Of a stretch of 64,000 bases of DNA, positions 51,547-60,134 are shown in pieces. Within the stretch, counting starts at the first letter, position 1; each line of letters begins with the position of its first letter. Made by a program: the position numbers and the translations under genes. The stretch is taken from NCBI RefSeq assembly GCF_023195835.1, contig NZ_CP096200.1, forward strand, positions 1 through 64,000, in the 5' to 3' direction. The notes beneath the pieces were generated by a model. That model was not told the origin of the DNA. It saw only the letters and a list, made by a program, of their open reading frames with translations, and did no database searches. This DNA is from Vibrio sinaloensis. Its GTDB lineage: Bacteria > Pseudomonadota > Gammaproteobacteria > Enterobacterales > Vibrionaceae.

Positions 51547-52386
51547 ATGAAACTGGAAACCGTCGATTATTTAGCGCCAAATGCCGCTGAGCTGTTTGTA
51601 AAGTCACTACGCGAAACAGGTTTTGGTGTGCTTAAGAACCATCCAATCCCAAAAGAGCTGGTTGAGTCTATCTACGAAAACTGGTACCAATTTTTTACCT
51701 CTGAGCGAAAGAACGAGTTCCACTTTAACGTTGAAACGCAAGATGGTTATTTCCCGCCATCTGTTTCAGAAGTCGCCAAAGGTCATAGCGTAAAAGACAT
51801 CAAAGAGTATTTTCATGTTTACCCTTGGGGGCAAATTCCGCAAGAACTGCGTGAGCAAATCCTCGATTACTACCAACGTGCCAATGAGTTTGCGCAGCAG
51901 TTGTTAAGCTGGGTCGAAGCGCATGCACCGAAAGAAGTACAAGAAAAATTCTCGGTTGCACTGTCAGAGATGATCAATGGCAGCGACAAAACATTGCTGC
52001 GGATTTTGCACTATCCACCAATGACAGGTGATGAGGAACCAGGAGCGATTCGCGCTGCTGCTCACGAAGACATCAACCTGCTTACGGTACTGCCAGCGGC
52101 CAATGAACCTGGCTTGCAAGTGATGAGCAAAGAGGGCGAGTGGTTGGATGTACCTTGTGATTTCGGCAACCTGATCATTAACATTGGGGATATGTTGCAA
52201 GAGGCTTCTGGTGGTTACTTTCCATCAACCACTCACCGTGTAATCAATCCGACCGGAGAGCGCCAAGAGCAGTCGCGAATCTCACTGCCACTATTCCTGC
52301 ACCCAAAACCTGAGGTTGTGCTGTCTGAGCGTTATACTGCGAACAGCTATCTGATGGAGCGCTTGAGAGAGCTGGGCGTTATTTAA
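51547..52386 (+). CDS. 2-oxoglutarate/Fe(II) oxygenase, isopenicillin N synthase-like
   Basis: 279 aa from the ATG at 51547. Double-stranded beta-helix with the iron facial triad: His and Asp in AHEDINLL and the distal His in TTHRVINP; Arg in QSRISLP binds 2-oxoglutarate. An N-terminal DIOX_N-like part (TGFGVLKNHPI) is present. Frame open to 51436, but upstream residues do not resemble the family and the start chosen gives a natural N-terminus. Substrate unknown. Monocistronic, with its own terminator. Confidence 0.9.
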   Translation: MKLETVDYLAPNAAELFVKSLRETGFGVLKNHPIPKELVESIYENWYQFFTSERKNEFHFNVETQDGYFPPSVSEVAKGHSVKDIKEYFHVYPWGQIPQELREQILDYYQRANEFAQQLLSWVEAHAPKEVQEKFSVALSEMINGSDKTLLRILHYPPMTGDEEPGAIRAAAHEDINLLTVLPAANEPGLQVMSKEGEWLDVPCDFGNLIINIGDMLQEASGGYFPSTTHRVINPTGERQEQSRISLPLFLHPKPEVVLSERYTANSYLMERLRELGVI

Positions 52387-52405
52387 TCGCATTGTTATGA
52401 ATCAT

Positions 52406-52434
52406 AGAGCCGCCGTTATTAGCGGCTCTTTTTT
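52406..52434 (+). terminator. Terminator of oxygenase gene
   Basis: AGAGCCGC-N8-GCGGCTCT followed by a T-run. Confidence 0.9.
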
Positions 52435-52521
52435 ATGGCGCAGCCAACATTTGTGAGAGCGCTAACTCGACAAACGGGTGGGAATAGCTTTAAGTAAAAT
52501 AAAAAACAGCTAGGTTGGTTT

Positions 52522-53136
52522 ATGAAACAAGGGCAACAAATTACCGCGCAATTTCAGCATTACATGGAAAACCCACTGTTGTGGCCGATCCTAGACGTGC
52601 TAAGAAAGCAACCCAGTGGCTGGAAAGTGCATACCCTAGCGTCTCATCTCGGTGAGCTCGGTTACATTCCTGTTCTTGATCCAAGTCCAGAGAAAGACCT
52701 GTTTAAACGTAACTTTCTGATAATGAACGCGTTGTACCAACTACAAGAGACACTATACCCTGACAATTGGCTGCAAGTGGAGGCGATGGACATCGTGTTG
52801 ATGTCTGCTCATCATGCGTCTGTTCACCAAGTTGATCTTCAAGATCCGCTGCGTGATTACTACATTCAGTGGCAAAATTATGAGGCCAACGAGGGGGAAG
52901 TAAAACGTTTGTTGAACGAATTTTGGTCTAAGTATCGTGAGTTTGTGGGCAGTACCAACGGCAAAGATATGGATAGGGCCAAAGCCCTAAGTCTATTTGA
53001 GCTACCTTGGGATGCCAGCCCTGCCGAAATTCGCCGTACCTGGCGTAAACTTGCATTAAGGTGGCACCCCGATAGAGAAGCGGGTAATAGCGAGCGTTTT
53101 CGTGTTTTATGCGAGGCGTGGAATGTGCTTCGTTAG
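52522..53136 (+). CDS. DnaJ-related co-chaperone (DNAJ_related + J domain)
   Basis: 204 aa. An N-terminal DNAJ_related domain (PF12339; NPLLWPILDVLRKQPSGWKVHTLAS and FKRNFLIMNALYQLQ). A C-terminal J domain carries WHPDRE, the HPD motif that stimulates DnaK ATPase, inside ALRWHPDREAGN. No Gly/Phe region or zinc finger, so it is a specialised J protein whose N-domain presumably binds clients. The stop overlaps the end of the convergent acetyltransferase gene by four bases. Confidence 0.92.
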   Translation: MKQGQQITAQFQHYMENPLLWPILDVLRKQPSGWKVHTLASHLGELGYIPVLDPSPEKDLFKRNFLIMNALYQLQETLYPDNWLQVEAMDIVLMSAHHASVHQVDLQDPLRDYYIQWQNYEANEGEVKRLLNEFWSKYREFVGSTNGKDMDRAKALSLFELPWDASPAEIRRTWRKLALRWHPDREAGNSERFRVLCEAWNVLR

Positions 53137-53690
53137 CGGCTTTGCTGCGCGATAAACTCCTCATAGCGAATCGCCAGAATGGTTGTGTTCCACCATTTTT
53201 GCTTAAAGTAGCGGTTTTCTATCAGCTCGGCTTCTTTGCGCATACCCATTCTCAAGCAAAGTCTTATTGCTGCTCGATTCTCTGATATGGTCTCTGCGTA
53301 TGCGCGGTGCACATTCAATTGCTTAAAACCAAAGGTTAGTAAGGCCTGCATAGCCTCTTCACTCGCACCGTGAGATTGATGTTGGCGCATTAGTCCACAG
53401 CCGACAGAAGCTTGGCCTTCTCCCTCAAGTCGCAATCCCGCAATACCGAGATACTCACCTGATTGACGATCTTCAATGGCTAAATGATAGTGCTGTCTAG
53501 GCGATTGTTGAGCTTGTTCGATAAAAAGCTCAACCAACTGCCGACACTTAGCTGGTGCGCAGTCTTCTTCGCTGTAAAAGCGTTGGTACTTAGGATCTTG
53601 GCATTGATTCAGATAGTGGTGATAGTCGCTAGCGGTAAAATCACGCAAACGAAAGCGTCCGGTTTCGATGGAAAACATAGTCATAAACAT
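53133..53690 (-). CDS. GNAT acetyltransferase, RimJ/RimL-like
   Basis: 185 aa. GNAT fold with TGRFRLRDFTASDYHHYL, GIAGLRLEGEGQASVGCGLM and a motif-A-like segment SHGASEEAMQALLTFGF, then LNVHRAYAETISENRAAIRLCLRMGM typical of RimL/SpeG-type enzymes. Substrate unknown; proteins or small amines are possible. The first ATG (53690) lies against a terminator stem, so initiation may be at one of the two following ATGs (53684 or 53678). Overlaps the DnaJ-like gene tail-to-tail. Confidence 0.88.
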   Translation of the reverse strand: MFMTMFSIETGRFRLRDFTASDYHHYLNQCQDPKYQRFYSEEDCAPAKCRQLVELFIEQAQQSPRQHYHLAIEDRQSGEYLGIAGLRLEGEGQASVGCGLMRQHQSHGASEEAMQALLTFGFKQLNVHRAYAETISENRAAIRLCLRMGMRKEAELIENRYFKQKWWNTTILAIRYEEFIAQQSR

Positions 53691-53712
53691 AAAGGCACTC
53701 GAAAGTGCCTTT
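53691..53712 (-). terminator. Terminator of ABC-class ATPase gene
   Basis: AAAGGCACT-CGAA-AGTGCCTTT with the following T-rich minus strand. It directly precedes the acetyltransferase ATG, so that gene must rely on read-through or a promoter inside the stem region. Confidence 0.75.
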
Positions 53713-53739
53713 ATACATCAATGCGAATAGCAAGAAAGC

Positions 53740-55392
53740 TTAAACTGGCTTAAATTGCGACTTGCGCATGCGATTTAGCGCTGCTACAGCATCAATAACG
53801 CGTGGCTTAGCTAAGTCACCGTATTGTGGCATGACGTTATACCAACTTTGGTTTAAGTATTGCTCCAACTGCTTCGCAGGATTTTGGCACCAGCCCGGTT
53901 GCTGGGCAAATTGGAACCAAAGCCAACCGATGGCGTGAACTTCACTACTGGATTCAAGCTGTTCGAGTGCCGTAAGGTCGATGACCTCTTTGCCGAAACG
54001 AAGTGAGTGTACGCCTTTAACTCCAACTCTAAATTTCCCTTCCGCGAGTAGAGCCTGAAGCGCGGTGCAATTGAATGAGCGGGGAGGGAAGGTGGCCAAA
54101 TTGGATTCCGATTCGTTTTCGCGCTGAGTGGGATGCTGCTCAATGACCTGTCGAGCTTTTTCAGTAACATCAACGGCTTGGTAGTCACTCATTTGAATAA
54201 CGGTATCGGCAACGTCAAGGTAGTCACCAGAGCCGCCCATCACAATGATGGTTGAAATCTCCAGCTCGTCTCGCAGTTGGCCTATTCTGTCTACCAGTGG
54301 GGTGATGGGCTCATCGCCTTTACTGACTAGCGCTTGCATACGTTCGTCGCGAATCATAAAGTTCGTCGCGGAGGTATCCTCATCAATAAGAATGGAGCTC
54401 GCGCCTGCCTCGATAGATTCTTGCAGCCAGGCTGCTTGTGACGTTGAGCCTGACGCATCTTGGGTCGAAAAGTTCTCTGTCGACTTAGCCATAGGTAAAT
54501 GGTTAATGTAGTTCGACAAGTTCAAGTTGTGTACACAGCGCCCATCTTCGGCGCGAATTTTTACTGCATTTGGATCGGTGACAATCCACTCACGGCCATC
54601 CCCTGGAATATGATCATAGATGGAACGTTCAATCGCACTGAGCAAAGTCGATTTACCATGAAAGCCACCACCGACAATCAAAGTAATGCCTCTAGGAATC
54701 CCCATACCTGTCACTGCCCCTTGATTGGGAGTGTTAAGGGTAACGGCTAGAGAAGAGGGGGATTCAAACGCTACCGCTTGTTTCATAGGCAAGTCGCAGT
54801 TCCCAGCGATACGTGGTAACACCGAACCGTTACCGACAAATGCGATCAAGTTGTGGGCATCTAACTGCTCGCGCAATGCTTGTTGATCTTCGACGATCTC
54901 ACAATGATGTTTCAGGGCTTCAAGATCGAGCTCTCGCTCAATCGTTGAGCGGCGAATAAATTTAGGGAGATGAAAAGTGAGCAGGTTGGTAGCTTTTTTA
55001 CCCAGTACTGAACGCCCTTCTGCAGGCAAATTGACGCGAAACCTCAGTTCTATCCCTTGCTGAGTAAACAGTACCGCGGTGCTATCGAGCACCGTTTGGC
55101 CGTTTAACGCAATGTCGATAGCGGACTCTTGTTTCACCAATTGCGCGAAACATCGAGCGATGTAGTCACGAGCTGCGACCTGGTAAGCATGAGATTTGTC
55201 TTGTAGCCAACTTAACCCGGTGAGTGACCAAGGACGCACCGCGCGAAGTCTTGATGCCGAGGCGTACGGATCACCTTGCACGTGGTCAATATGGAGCGTG
55301 AAGTCGCTAAAGTCGTACTGACCCTTGATTTGCTGGTAGGCACGATAGTTTTGTTTTTCGATTTTTTTTAGCGTGTTGGTAAGTTTGTCCAT
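53740..55392 (-). CDS. ABC-class ATPase of unknown function (PF09818)
   Basis: 550 aa. Family-specific N-terminal domain (1-190; DPYASASRLRAVRPWSLT is diagnostic), a P-loop in IVGGGFHGKSTLLSAIE (about 240), LIDEDTSATNFMIRD as the Walker B-like region, and IIVMGGSGDYLDVADTVIQM. No transmembrane part. The family is the ABC-like ATPase distantly related to trypanosome MRB1590, which binds RNA; a nucleic-acid role is inferred. Monocistronic with a terminator. Confidence 0.93.
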   Translation of the reverse strand: MDKLTNTLKKIEKQNYRAYQQIKGQYDFSDFTLHIDHVQGDPYASASRLRAVRPWSLTGLSWLQDKSHAYQVAARDYIARCFAQLVKQESAIDIALNGQTVLDSTAVLFTQQGIELRFRVNLPAEGRSVLGKKATNLLTFHLPKFIRRSTIERELDLEALKHHCEIVEDQQALREQLDAHNLIAFVGNGSVLPRIAGNCDLPMKQAVAFESPSSLAVTLNTPNQGAVTGMGIPRGITLIVGGGFHGKSTLLSAIERSIYDHIPGDGREWIVTDPNAVKIRAEDGRCVHNLNLSNYINHLPMAKSTENFSTQDASGSTSQAAWLQESIEAGASSILIDEDTSATNFMIRDERMQALVSKGDEPITPLVDRIGQLRDELEISTIIVMGGSGDYLDVADTVIQMSDYQAVDVTEKARQVIEQHPTQRENESESNLATFPPRSFNCTALQALLAEGKFRVGVKGVHSLRFGKEVIDLTALEQLESSSEVHAIGWLWFQFAQQPGWCQNPAKQLEQYLNQSWYNVMPQYGDLAKPRVIDAVAALNRMRKSQFKPV

Positions 55393-55471
55393 ATTGAATT
55401 CAAATGTAAGTGACAGCGAGGGCGAGGATTATAGGAATCGCTCGCCATAGAGTAAAGGCTTTGACTGTCAG

Positions 55472-57382
55472 TTAAGAATAGATGAGATGATTGGGGTGCT
55501 GGTTTTGGTGCAGAAAATGAGATTCAAATTCATCACATGGCATGGGCTTACCATAGAGATAACCTTGTCCGTAATCGCACTCCTCACTAACGATGAAACT
55601 TTCGTGTTGCGTGGTCTCAATCCCTTCTACCGTGACCTGCAAATCCAGTTTTTTGGCGATGGTGATGATGGAGCGTACGATTTCTTTGTCTTGTTCACTA
55701 TGCTCGAGCTGTTGAATAAAACTCTTGTCGATTTTAATCGCATCAAACGGAAATTTTTTCAGGTAATTGAAAGACGCATAGCCTGTGCCAAAGTCGTCGA
55801 GAGACAAAGTAATGCCCAAATCGCTCAAAGCGCTTAAGGTGTTACGCGCCACGACTTCGTCGGCGATCAAGCCGCTCTCGGTCACTTCTAATTCTATGTA
55901 GGAGGCGGGCAGTTGATAAGAAGCGAGTAAGTCTTTGAGCTGATTAACAAACTGAGGACTTTGCAACTGTACGGCAGAGATGTTGATACTGACTTTGAAA
56001 TTGTCGACATGATTCAGCCATTCTGACGCTTTTTGAATGGCGCTACGCAATACAAAGCTGCCGACTTCGAAGATCAACCCATTTTGCTCTGCGAGATGAA
56101 TCAATGTTTCGTTAGAGATGTCACCAAGAATGGGATGACGCCAACGAAGTAGTGCTTCAGCGCCTATCCATTGATGAGTGACAGGTGAGACTTTCGGCTG
56201 AAAATAGAGCAACAAATCGTCGTTGCGTACCGCTTGCAGTAGATAGCTTTCAAGTTGACTGATGTTTTTTTGCGTGTCTGCAATGTCCTGACAATAAAAA
56301 CTGAATTTATGCCCAGAGTCTTTACAAGATTGCATGGCCTCAATAGCGTATTTAAGTAAGCTTTTTCCGCAGCGGGTGTCATCTGAGTCGGCAACACCGA
56401 TATAGCTGTGCAGGTGAAGGTGCTCACCATCGACCAAAAACTCAGACTGGCTGACGTCAACCAGTTCGCGGCATAACAGGTTAACATCTCGTTCCAGTTG
56501 ACGGCTTTCAAGCACGAACACCAAGTCATTGGATGAAGGCCGTGCGGTTATTACCTTGAGCTGGTCATGCTTAATCAAGCGGTTACGAAACTGAACCAAA
56601 ATCGATTCCCACACGGCATAGCCATACTTGGCTTGAATGCGGCGACCATTGGTAAATCCGATGTGTATAACAGCTACACGTCGCTTACTGTTATCCGCGA
56701 GTTCATGTAAACGTTGTTCTGTCTCTGCTTCTAGTGCGGCGCGATTAAGAAAACCGGTACCAATGTCGTGTCTCTGCTGATAACGAATCTTGCGCTCAGC
56801 CGCGCGTCGTTTATCGATCTCTTGATTGAGTGAATAGTTGAGTTCAACCAAGTCTTGGGTTCGAGTTTTGACCCGTGATTTGAGCTCAGCATTAACCTGT
56901 TGAAGGCGGTGGTTTTGATAAAGCGTTGTCAATTGAGCTTCGATGGAATCGCGAAACGACGCCAACAGTTTTTGGTAGGTTGAGTTAAATGGATTCTCTT
57001 GGTCATCAAGCACGCAAATGGTGCCGAATACGTCTCCGTTGGGCCACTGCAGCGGCAGGCCACAATAAGCGATCATCCCTAATTTGATGTCTGGGTTTGT
57101 GCACCACTTTTGATCTAACTCGGCATTACTGACTAAAAGCTGCTGCTTGTCATTGACCACGGTTTCGCAATAGAGCCCGTGTCCAAGGCGCTCGGTATCA
57201 CCAACCTGATAAGGATGAGTATGGTTATTGTTGGCAGAAAAAACTTCAATATGTTGTTGATGGATACGCATGATCAAAGCGGCAGGGACCGCGACAATTT
57301 CCGCGAGTAGGTTGACGATCTCTTGCCAGGCCAAGCTCATTTCTGCTGGTATGATCATCGAGCTGGTATTTAATTTGGACAT
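55472..57382 (-). CDS. GAF-GGDEF-EAL cyclic-di-GMP phosphodiesterase
   Basis: 636 aa. GAF sensor domain (about 20-165), coiled-coil linker, degenerate GGDEF domain (about 200-360) in which the active-site loop reads SSNDL so no diguanylate cyclase activity is expected, and an EAL domain with GAEALLRWRHP, DDFGTGYASFNYLKKFPFDAIKIDKSFI and VEGIETTQ, the complete set of residues for c-di-GMP hydrolysis. The start at 57382 was chosen for GGAA upstream; the frame is open a few codons further with no ribosome-binding site. Cytoplasmic. Confidence 0.92.
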   Translation of the reverse strand: MSKLNTSSMIIPAEMSLAWQEIVNLLAEIVAVPAALIMRIHQQHIEVFSANNNHTHPYQVGDTERLGHGLYCETVVNDKQQLLVSNAELDQKWCTNPDIKLGMIAYCGLPLQWPNGDVFGTICVLDDQENPFNSTYQKLLASFRDSIEAQLTTLYQNHRLQQVNAELKSRVKTRTQDLVELNYSLNQEIDKRRAAERKIRYQQRHDIGTGFLNRAALEAETEQRLHELADNSKRRVAVIHIGFTNGRRIQAKYGYAVWESILVQFRNRLIKHDQLKVITARPSSNDLVFVLESRQLERDVNLLCRELVDVSQSEFLVDGEHLHLHSYIGVADSDDTRCGKSLLKYAIEAMQSCKDSGHKFSFYCQDIADTQKNISQLESYLLQAVRNDDLLLYFQPKVSPVTHQWIGAEALLRWRHPILGDISNETLIHLAEQNGLIFEVGSFVLRSAIQKASEWLNHVDNFKVSINISAVQLQSPQFVNQLKDLLASYQLPASYIELEVTESGLIADEVVARNTLSALSDLGITLSLDDFGTGYASFNYLKKFPFDAIKIDKSFIQQLEHSEQDKEIVRSIITIAKKLDLQVTVEGIETTQHESFIVSEECDYGQGYLYGKPMPCDEFESHFLHQNQHPNHLIYS

Positions 57383-57516
57383 ACAGTGTTCCATGGGCAA
57401 TGAATAAACGGGGAGCCATCCGTGCTCCTCAATCTAATAATAGTCGTTGTGATACGTTGCAGCTAAACTTTACGCTCACACTCTCTTCTGCGCTCAGAAT
57501 GCACTAGCCAACCAAT

Positions 57517-57545
57517 AAAAAAAAGCCCAGAGCGGGGCTCTGGGC
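57517..57545 (-). terminator. Terminator of fabV-like gene
   Basis: GCCCAGAGC-GGG-GCTCTGGGC with eight T on the minus strand. Confidence 0.9.
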
Positions 57546-57596
57546 GATTCAATTTGTTGTGTCTCAGTTTTGAGATTGCCTTTTAGAACAATACGT

Positions 57597-58787
57597 TTAT
57601 TTAATAAACATATCAGTATCTATCGGTTGTGAGTAGTCGATATTGTCAAAGCCAAATCCGTTTAGGTTTAAAAACTCATTCTTAAAGCCTTGGTAGTCAC
57701 CTAACTGCTGAAAGTTCTCGCTGTTCATTTCAGCGAGCAGCTGTTTTACTTGGGTTTGGGTGTCTGAGTCGAGCTCTAAATCATCAATACGGATCAGGCG
57801 CTCTCCATCGACAGGAACCGGATTCTGGCTATATAACTTAGTGGTAAACAACCGTTGCATTTGCTCGATACAACCTTCATGTGTGCCTTTTTGTTTCATC
57901 ACTTTATACAGAGCGATTAGGTAAGGGCTCAGGCCAGGAATAAAAACACTCGCTTTCGTCACCAATGCTTTACACACCGCGGCATAAGCGCCACCATCAA
58001 AGTTGGCCAGTTTAAGATTGAGTGAGTGACTGGTTTGGTGCAAATCGACTTTGGCACGGCCCAAGGTACCATCAAGATAGATCGGGTGGGTAATATCAGG
58101 GCCAATATAGGAGAACGCGAGGGTTTGACACCCAGGCGCAATTGACTCGGCGTTGATCAGTGCATCGATCCATTTTTCCCAATCTTCACCTCCCATCACC
58201 TTGATAGTATCGCTGGCTTCTTGCTCAGTCGCGACTTCAAGCCGTGAAGGTTGCCAGTGATCGTTCTCGAGCATCAATGTGGCACCGGAGACAGGTTCTA
58301 ACATGGGTTTGATTGAGGATCGCCATACCTTATCGCTGTCTGGATCGGGGCGAATGCCACTGGCGACACTGTAAATGATCAGGTCTACTTCACCCTCGAA
58401 GTAGGTTTCAATCGCTTCAATCACATCGGCTTTGACTTGGTTAGAGAACGCATCACCATGAATATTAATCGCTTGGCGACCATGTTGCTGCGCGAATTGT
58501 TTGAAGTAATAGTCATTGTAAAAACCCGCAGAGCCGGTTCTACCGTCACCGGGTGGCTTTTCAAACGAGACGCTGATGGTATCAGCCTCGGCACCGCCAA
58601 AGGTCAACGCAATGCGAGCGGCTAAGCCAAAACCAGAAGAGCCACCAAGAATTAACACCCGTTTGGGGCCATCTTTTATCGCAGGTGCTGATTTTACGTA
58701 GTTGATTTGATTAATAAGGGCCTGTTTACAGCCAAGGGGATGAGCGCTTTTGGCAACCACCCCTTGGATCACGGGTTTGATAATCAT
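57597..58787 (-). CDS. fabV: FabV-type enoyl-ACP/trans-2-enoyl-CoA reductase
   Basis: 396 aa, slightly short of canonical FabV (about 402). NAD(H)-binding site VLILGGSSGFGLAARIA, substrate-side PPGDGRTGSAGFYN, and the catalytic Tyr-x8-Lys in YLDGTLGRAK. The usual YSLASP-type loop here is YSVASGIRPD and adjoining sequence differs from classical FabV, so this looks like a second, diverged paralogue (FabV2) as found in other vibrios. It reduces the last double bond in fatty-acid elongation; FabV enzymes are typically triclosan-resistant. Confidence 0.9.
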   Translation of the reverse strand: MIIKPVIQGVVAKSAHPLGCKQALINQINYVKSAPAIKDGPKRVLILGGSSGFGLAARIALTFGGAEADTISVSFEKPPGDGRTGSAGFYNDYYFKQFAQQHGRQAINIHGDAFSNQVKADVIEAIETYFEGEVDLIIYSVASGIRPDPDSDKVWRSSIKPMLEPVSGATLMLENDHWQPSRLEVATEQEASDTIKVMGGEDWEKWIDALINAESIAPGCQTLAFSYIGPDITHPIYLDGTLGRAKVDLHQTSHSLNLKLANFDGGAYAAVCKALVTKASVFIPGLSPYLIALYKVMKQKGTHEGCIEQMQRLFTTKLYSQNPVPVDGERLIRIDDLELDSDTQTQVKQLLAEMNSENFQQLGDYQGFKNEFLNLNGFGFDNIDYSQPIDTDMFIK

Positions 58788-58861
58788 TATTGTTCCTCTA
58801 ACGGCCTAAGCATCGTGATAGCCTAACTTAAACGGTTGCGAGGTTTATTGAGCTAGGGCAA

Positions 58862-59461
58862 TTAGAGGTAATTAATCAATTGATTGGCAACAAAATTTGA
58901 TATCCAAGGCTGCGCTTCCGGTTTAGGGTGTAATCCGTCACTCATCATCCACTCAGGCTTGATAACGACCCCTTCAAGGAAAAACGGCAACAAAGGGACG
59001 GACTTACTTTCGGCGACCTTAGGATAAATCGCAGAAAACGCTTCGGTGTAACGTTTACCGTAGTTGGGTAACACGTGAATTTGCATCAAAAGTGGTTTTG
59101 CGTTTGCCCCGCGGACCATATCGATCAGCTGTTCGAGGTTGTTTTGAATCAGCCCAGGTGGAAAGCCGCGCAGACCATCATTTGCACCGAGCTCTATCAA
59201 CACGTAATCTGGTTGGTGTTGATTTAGTAAGTTAGGTAAACGAGCCAAGCCGTTTCCGGTGGTATCACCTGAAATACTGGCGTTGATAACTTGAACAGTT
59301 TGACCTTTTTCAGCCAGATCTTGCGTAAGAAGAGAAGGCCACGCGTTTTCTATTGGCATTTGATATCCTGCACTTAGGCTATCACCAACAACTAAAATGC
59401 TCTTAGCAAACGCAGGGCTCATAAACAGAATTAATAAGACAAGGGAAAATAGTCGCATCAT
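58862..59461 (-). CDS. tesA: Acyl-CoA thioesterase I / lysophospholipase L1
   Basis: 199 aa SGNH hydrolase in the periplasm: signal peptide 1-19 (ending PAFA), block I LVVGDSLSAGYQ, block II SISGDTTGNGL, block III IELGANDGLRG and block V SDGLHPK with the catalytic Asp-His. It overlaps the start of ybbA: the two ATGs share bases 59460-59461, so each promoter must lie inside the other gene. The neighbouring order tesA/ybbA/ybbP is the same as in E. coli. Confidence 0.95.
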   Translation of the reverse strand: MMRLFSLVLLILFMSPAFAKSILVVGDSLSAGYQMPIENAWPSLLTQDLAEKGQTVQVINASISGDTTGNGLARLPNLLNQHQPDYVLIELGANDGLRGFPPGLIQNNLEQLIDMVRGANAKPLLMQIHVLPNYGKRYTEAFSAIYPKVAESKSVPLLPFFLEGVVIKPEWMMSDGLHPKPEAQPWISNFVANQLINYL

Positions 59462-60134
59462 GCAAACGTCCGTTATTAAAGCTCAATCATTGTCAAAAAG
59501 AGTCTCTACCAATCAAGAGCAACTAACCATCTTAAAAGAGGTTAACCTCGAGATTAAAGAGGGAGAGAGTGTCGCTATTGTTGGCACGTCAGGGGCAGGA
59601 AAGTCAACCCTTATGACGCTGCTTGCGGGATTAGATACCCCCACCAGCGGCGAAATCGAATTGCTCGGACAACCGATTCATCAGCTTGATGATGAGAAGC
59701 GCGCGGCGATACGCAGTGAGTCGGTGGGGTTCGTTTTTCAGAGCTTTTTGCTGATCCCGAGCTTGAGTGCGATAGACAATGTTACGCTCCCTTGTCTGCT
59801 TAAAGGGGACGAAGAAGACCAACAGCGCGCGCGAAGCTTGTTAGAGTCAGTAGGACTCGGCAATCGAACCCATCATTCTCCGTCTCAATTGTCTGGAGGC
59901 GAGCAACAACGTGTCGCTTTAGCGCGCGCGTTTATGATTCAACCTAAAATTCTTTTTGCTGATGAGCCAACCGGCAATCTTGATCAACAAACCGCAAGCA
60001 AAATCATCGAGTTACTGTTCGAACTCAATCACCAACATGGCACCACGCTGGTATTGGTTACCCATGATCCTAAACTTGCTCAACGCTGCGACAGAACCTT
60101 TACCATGAAATCCGGTTTGTTGGAGGAGTCATAA
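59460..60134 (+). CDS. ybbA: ABC transporter ATP-binding protein YbbA
   Basis: 224 aa. Walker A GTSGAGKST (42-50), signature LSGGEQQRVALARA, Walker B ILFADEPTGNLD and the H-loop VLVTHD. LolD/MacB-type ATPase partnering the next gene. The start at 59460 excludes residues upstream that belong to the antisense signal peptide region of tesA. The stop overlaps the ybbP ATG by one base. Confidence 0.94.
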   Translation: MQTSVIKAQSLSKRVSTNQEQLTILKEVNLEIKEGESVAIVGTSGAGKSTLMTLLAGLDTPTSGEIELLGQPIHQLDDEKRAAIRSESVGFVFQSFLLIPSLSAIDNVTLPCLLKGDEEDQQRARSLLESVGLGNRTHHSPSQLSGGEQQRVALARAFMIQPKILFADEPTGNLDQQTASKIIELLFELNHQHGTTLVLVTHDPKLAQRCDRTFTMKSGLLEES

